DNA from: Gammaproteobacteria bacterium
GTDB lineage: Bacteria > Pseudomonadota > Gammaproteobacteria > UBA6429 > Thiohalophilaceae
DNA length: 6,465 nucleotides
Direction of reading: 5' to 3'
NCBI GenBank assembly: GCA_024641445.1
Contig: JAHEDA010000140.1
Location: 1-6,465 of the forward strand
The first letter of the stretch is position 1, and every line of letters begins with the position of its first letter. Position numbers and translations under genes: made by a program. Below are positions 6,036 to 6,465 of this stretch, in pieces. The notes beneath the pieces were generated by a model. The model saw only the letters and a program-made list of their open reading frames with translations. It searched no databases and had not been told where the DNA came from.

Positions 6036-6051
6036 TGATTTATCCCTCCTC

Positions 6052-6077
6052 AGCGGGTAAGCTTTCGCGCTATTTTT
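6052..6077 (+). terminator. Weak hairpin plus T-run between glmM and tpiA (terminator or leader attenuator)
   Basis: AGCG (6052-6055) can pair with CGCT (6068-6071) around an imperfectly paired interior centred on AAGCTT. TTTTT follows at 6073-6077. Only four stem pairs are continuous, so this is much weaker than the terminator after ftsH. It lies downstream of the candidate tpiA promoter, so it could act on glmM read-through RNA, on the tpiA leader, or not at all. Confidence 0.2.
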
Positions 6078-6110
6078 CGGTCTATTTAGAGAGTGGGGAG
6101 AGAGGGGACG

Positions 6111-6465
6111 ATGCGTACACCGATTATTGCCGGTAACTGGAAGATGAATGGCTCGCGCAGCAGCATCAAGGTGCTGTTGGATGGCCTCAAGGCCGGGATG
6201 GCGGGTGTAAACAAGGCCGAAGTTGCCGTCTGCGCCCCCTTTATTTACCTCCCCGATGTAGCCGATCAGCTAAAGGGCAGCAAACTTGCCTGGGGCGCAC
6301 AAAATCTCAGCACCGAGGAAAAGGGTGCCTTTACCGGTGAGATCGCCGCGAGCATGTTGCTGGATTTTGGATGCAAATATGTCATCGTTGGCCACTCCGA
6401 ACGCCGCAGCCTCTATGGCGAGGGGGATGACCTGGTGGCGGATAAATTTGCCGTAGCACGTAAGG
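6111..6465 (+). CDS. tpiA: Triosephosphate isomerase TpiA, N-terminal part (runs off window end)
   Basis: TpiA interconverts dihydroxyacetone phosphate and glyceraldehyde-3-phosphate in glycolysis and gluconeogenesis. The visible 118 codons are a little under half of a usual 250-residue enzyme and are cut by the window edge, not by a stop. ATG 6111 has GAGG at 6102-6105, 5 nt upstream, within a purine-rich tract starting near 6088. The N-terminus MRTPIIAGNWKMNG carries the substrate-binding N9 and K11. GAFTGEI at 72-78 and the electrophilic histidine motif VGHSERR (H95) follow. The catalytic Glu of loop 6 region lies beyond the window. The gene follows glmM by 122 nt in the same orientation. 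The glmM-tpiA pairing is as I recall for Pseudomonas, where secG comes next. Confidence 0.96.
   Translation, partial: MRTPIIAGNWKMNGSRSSIKVLLDGLKAGMAGVNKAEVAVCAPFIYLPDVADQLKGSKLAWGAQNLSTEEKGAFTGEIAASMLLDFGCKYVIVGHSERRSLYGEGDDLVADKFAVARK

Noticed and set aside
1..6465. A novel defence, mobile or biosynthetic system
   Set aside because: Every stretch over 300 bases is occupied by a conserved housekeeping gene in a familiar order. No repeats, integrase, transposase, toxin-antitoxin pair or compositional break was seen.

Overview
The window is an ordinary housekeeping segment of a bacterial chromosome. It most likely comes from a gammaproteobacterium outside the enterics. The protein sequences resemble Escherichia coli and Pseudomonas orthologues closely (recalled, not searched). 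The order greA - DUF4149 gene - yhbY(-) / rlmE - ftsH - folP - glmM - tpiA matches what I recall for Pseudomonas and many sulfur-oxidising gammaproteobacteria; in E. coli tpiA lies elsewhere. The genus cannot be fixed from this sequence. I see no mobile element, CRISPR array, tRNA, rRNA or phage gene, and no sign of recent transfer.

Left part (1-780): the 3' end of greA (transcript-cleavage factor) is followed after 35 nt by a four-helix membrane protein of the DUF4149 family. This gene converges on yhbY with only 5 nt between the stop codons.

Middle (778-3719): yhbY (CRM-domain ribosome assembly factor, minus strand) and rlmE (23S rRNA 2'-O-methyltransferase, plus strand) diverge from a 46-nt gap. 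rlmE is followed by ftsH, the membrane AAA+ zinc protease. ftsH begins with TTG, has a good ribosome binding site, and probably has its own sigma70-type promoter across the rlmE stop codon. A strong intrinsic terminator follows ftsH.

Right part (3738-6465): folP (dihydropteroate synthase) begins almost at the end of that terminator's U-tract and is followed 13 nt later by glmM (phosphoglucosamine mutase). A 122-nt gap with a candidate promoter and an overlapping perfect inverted repeat leads to tpiA (triosephosphate isomerase), which runs off the window end.

Functionally the cluster joins transcription fidelity (GreA), 50S subunit maturation (YhbY, RlmE), membrane proteostasis (FtsH), folate synthesis (FolP), the UDP-GlcNAc precursor pathway (GlmM) and glycolysis (TpiA). 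No new biological system is visible. The points worth a second look are regulatory: the ftsH leader, the terminator-folP junction, the tpiA upstream palindrome, the compact yhbY/rlmE divergent region, and the uncharacterised DUF4149 gene.
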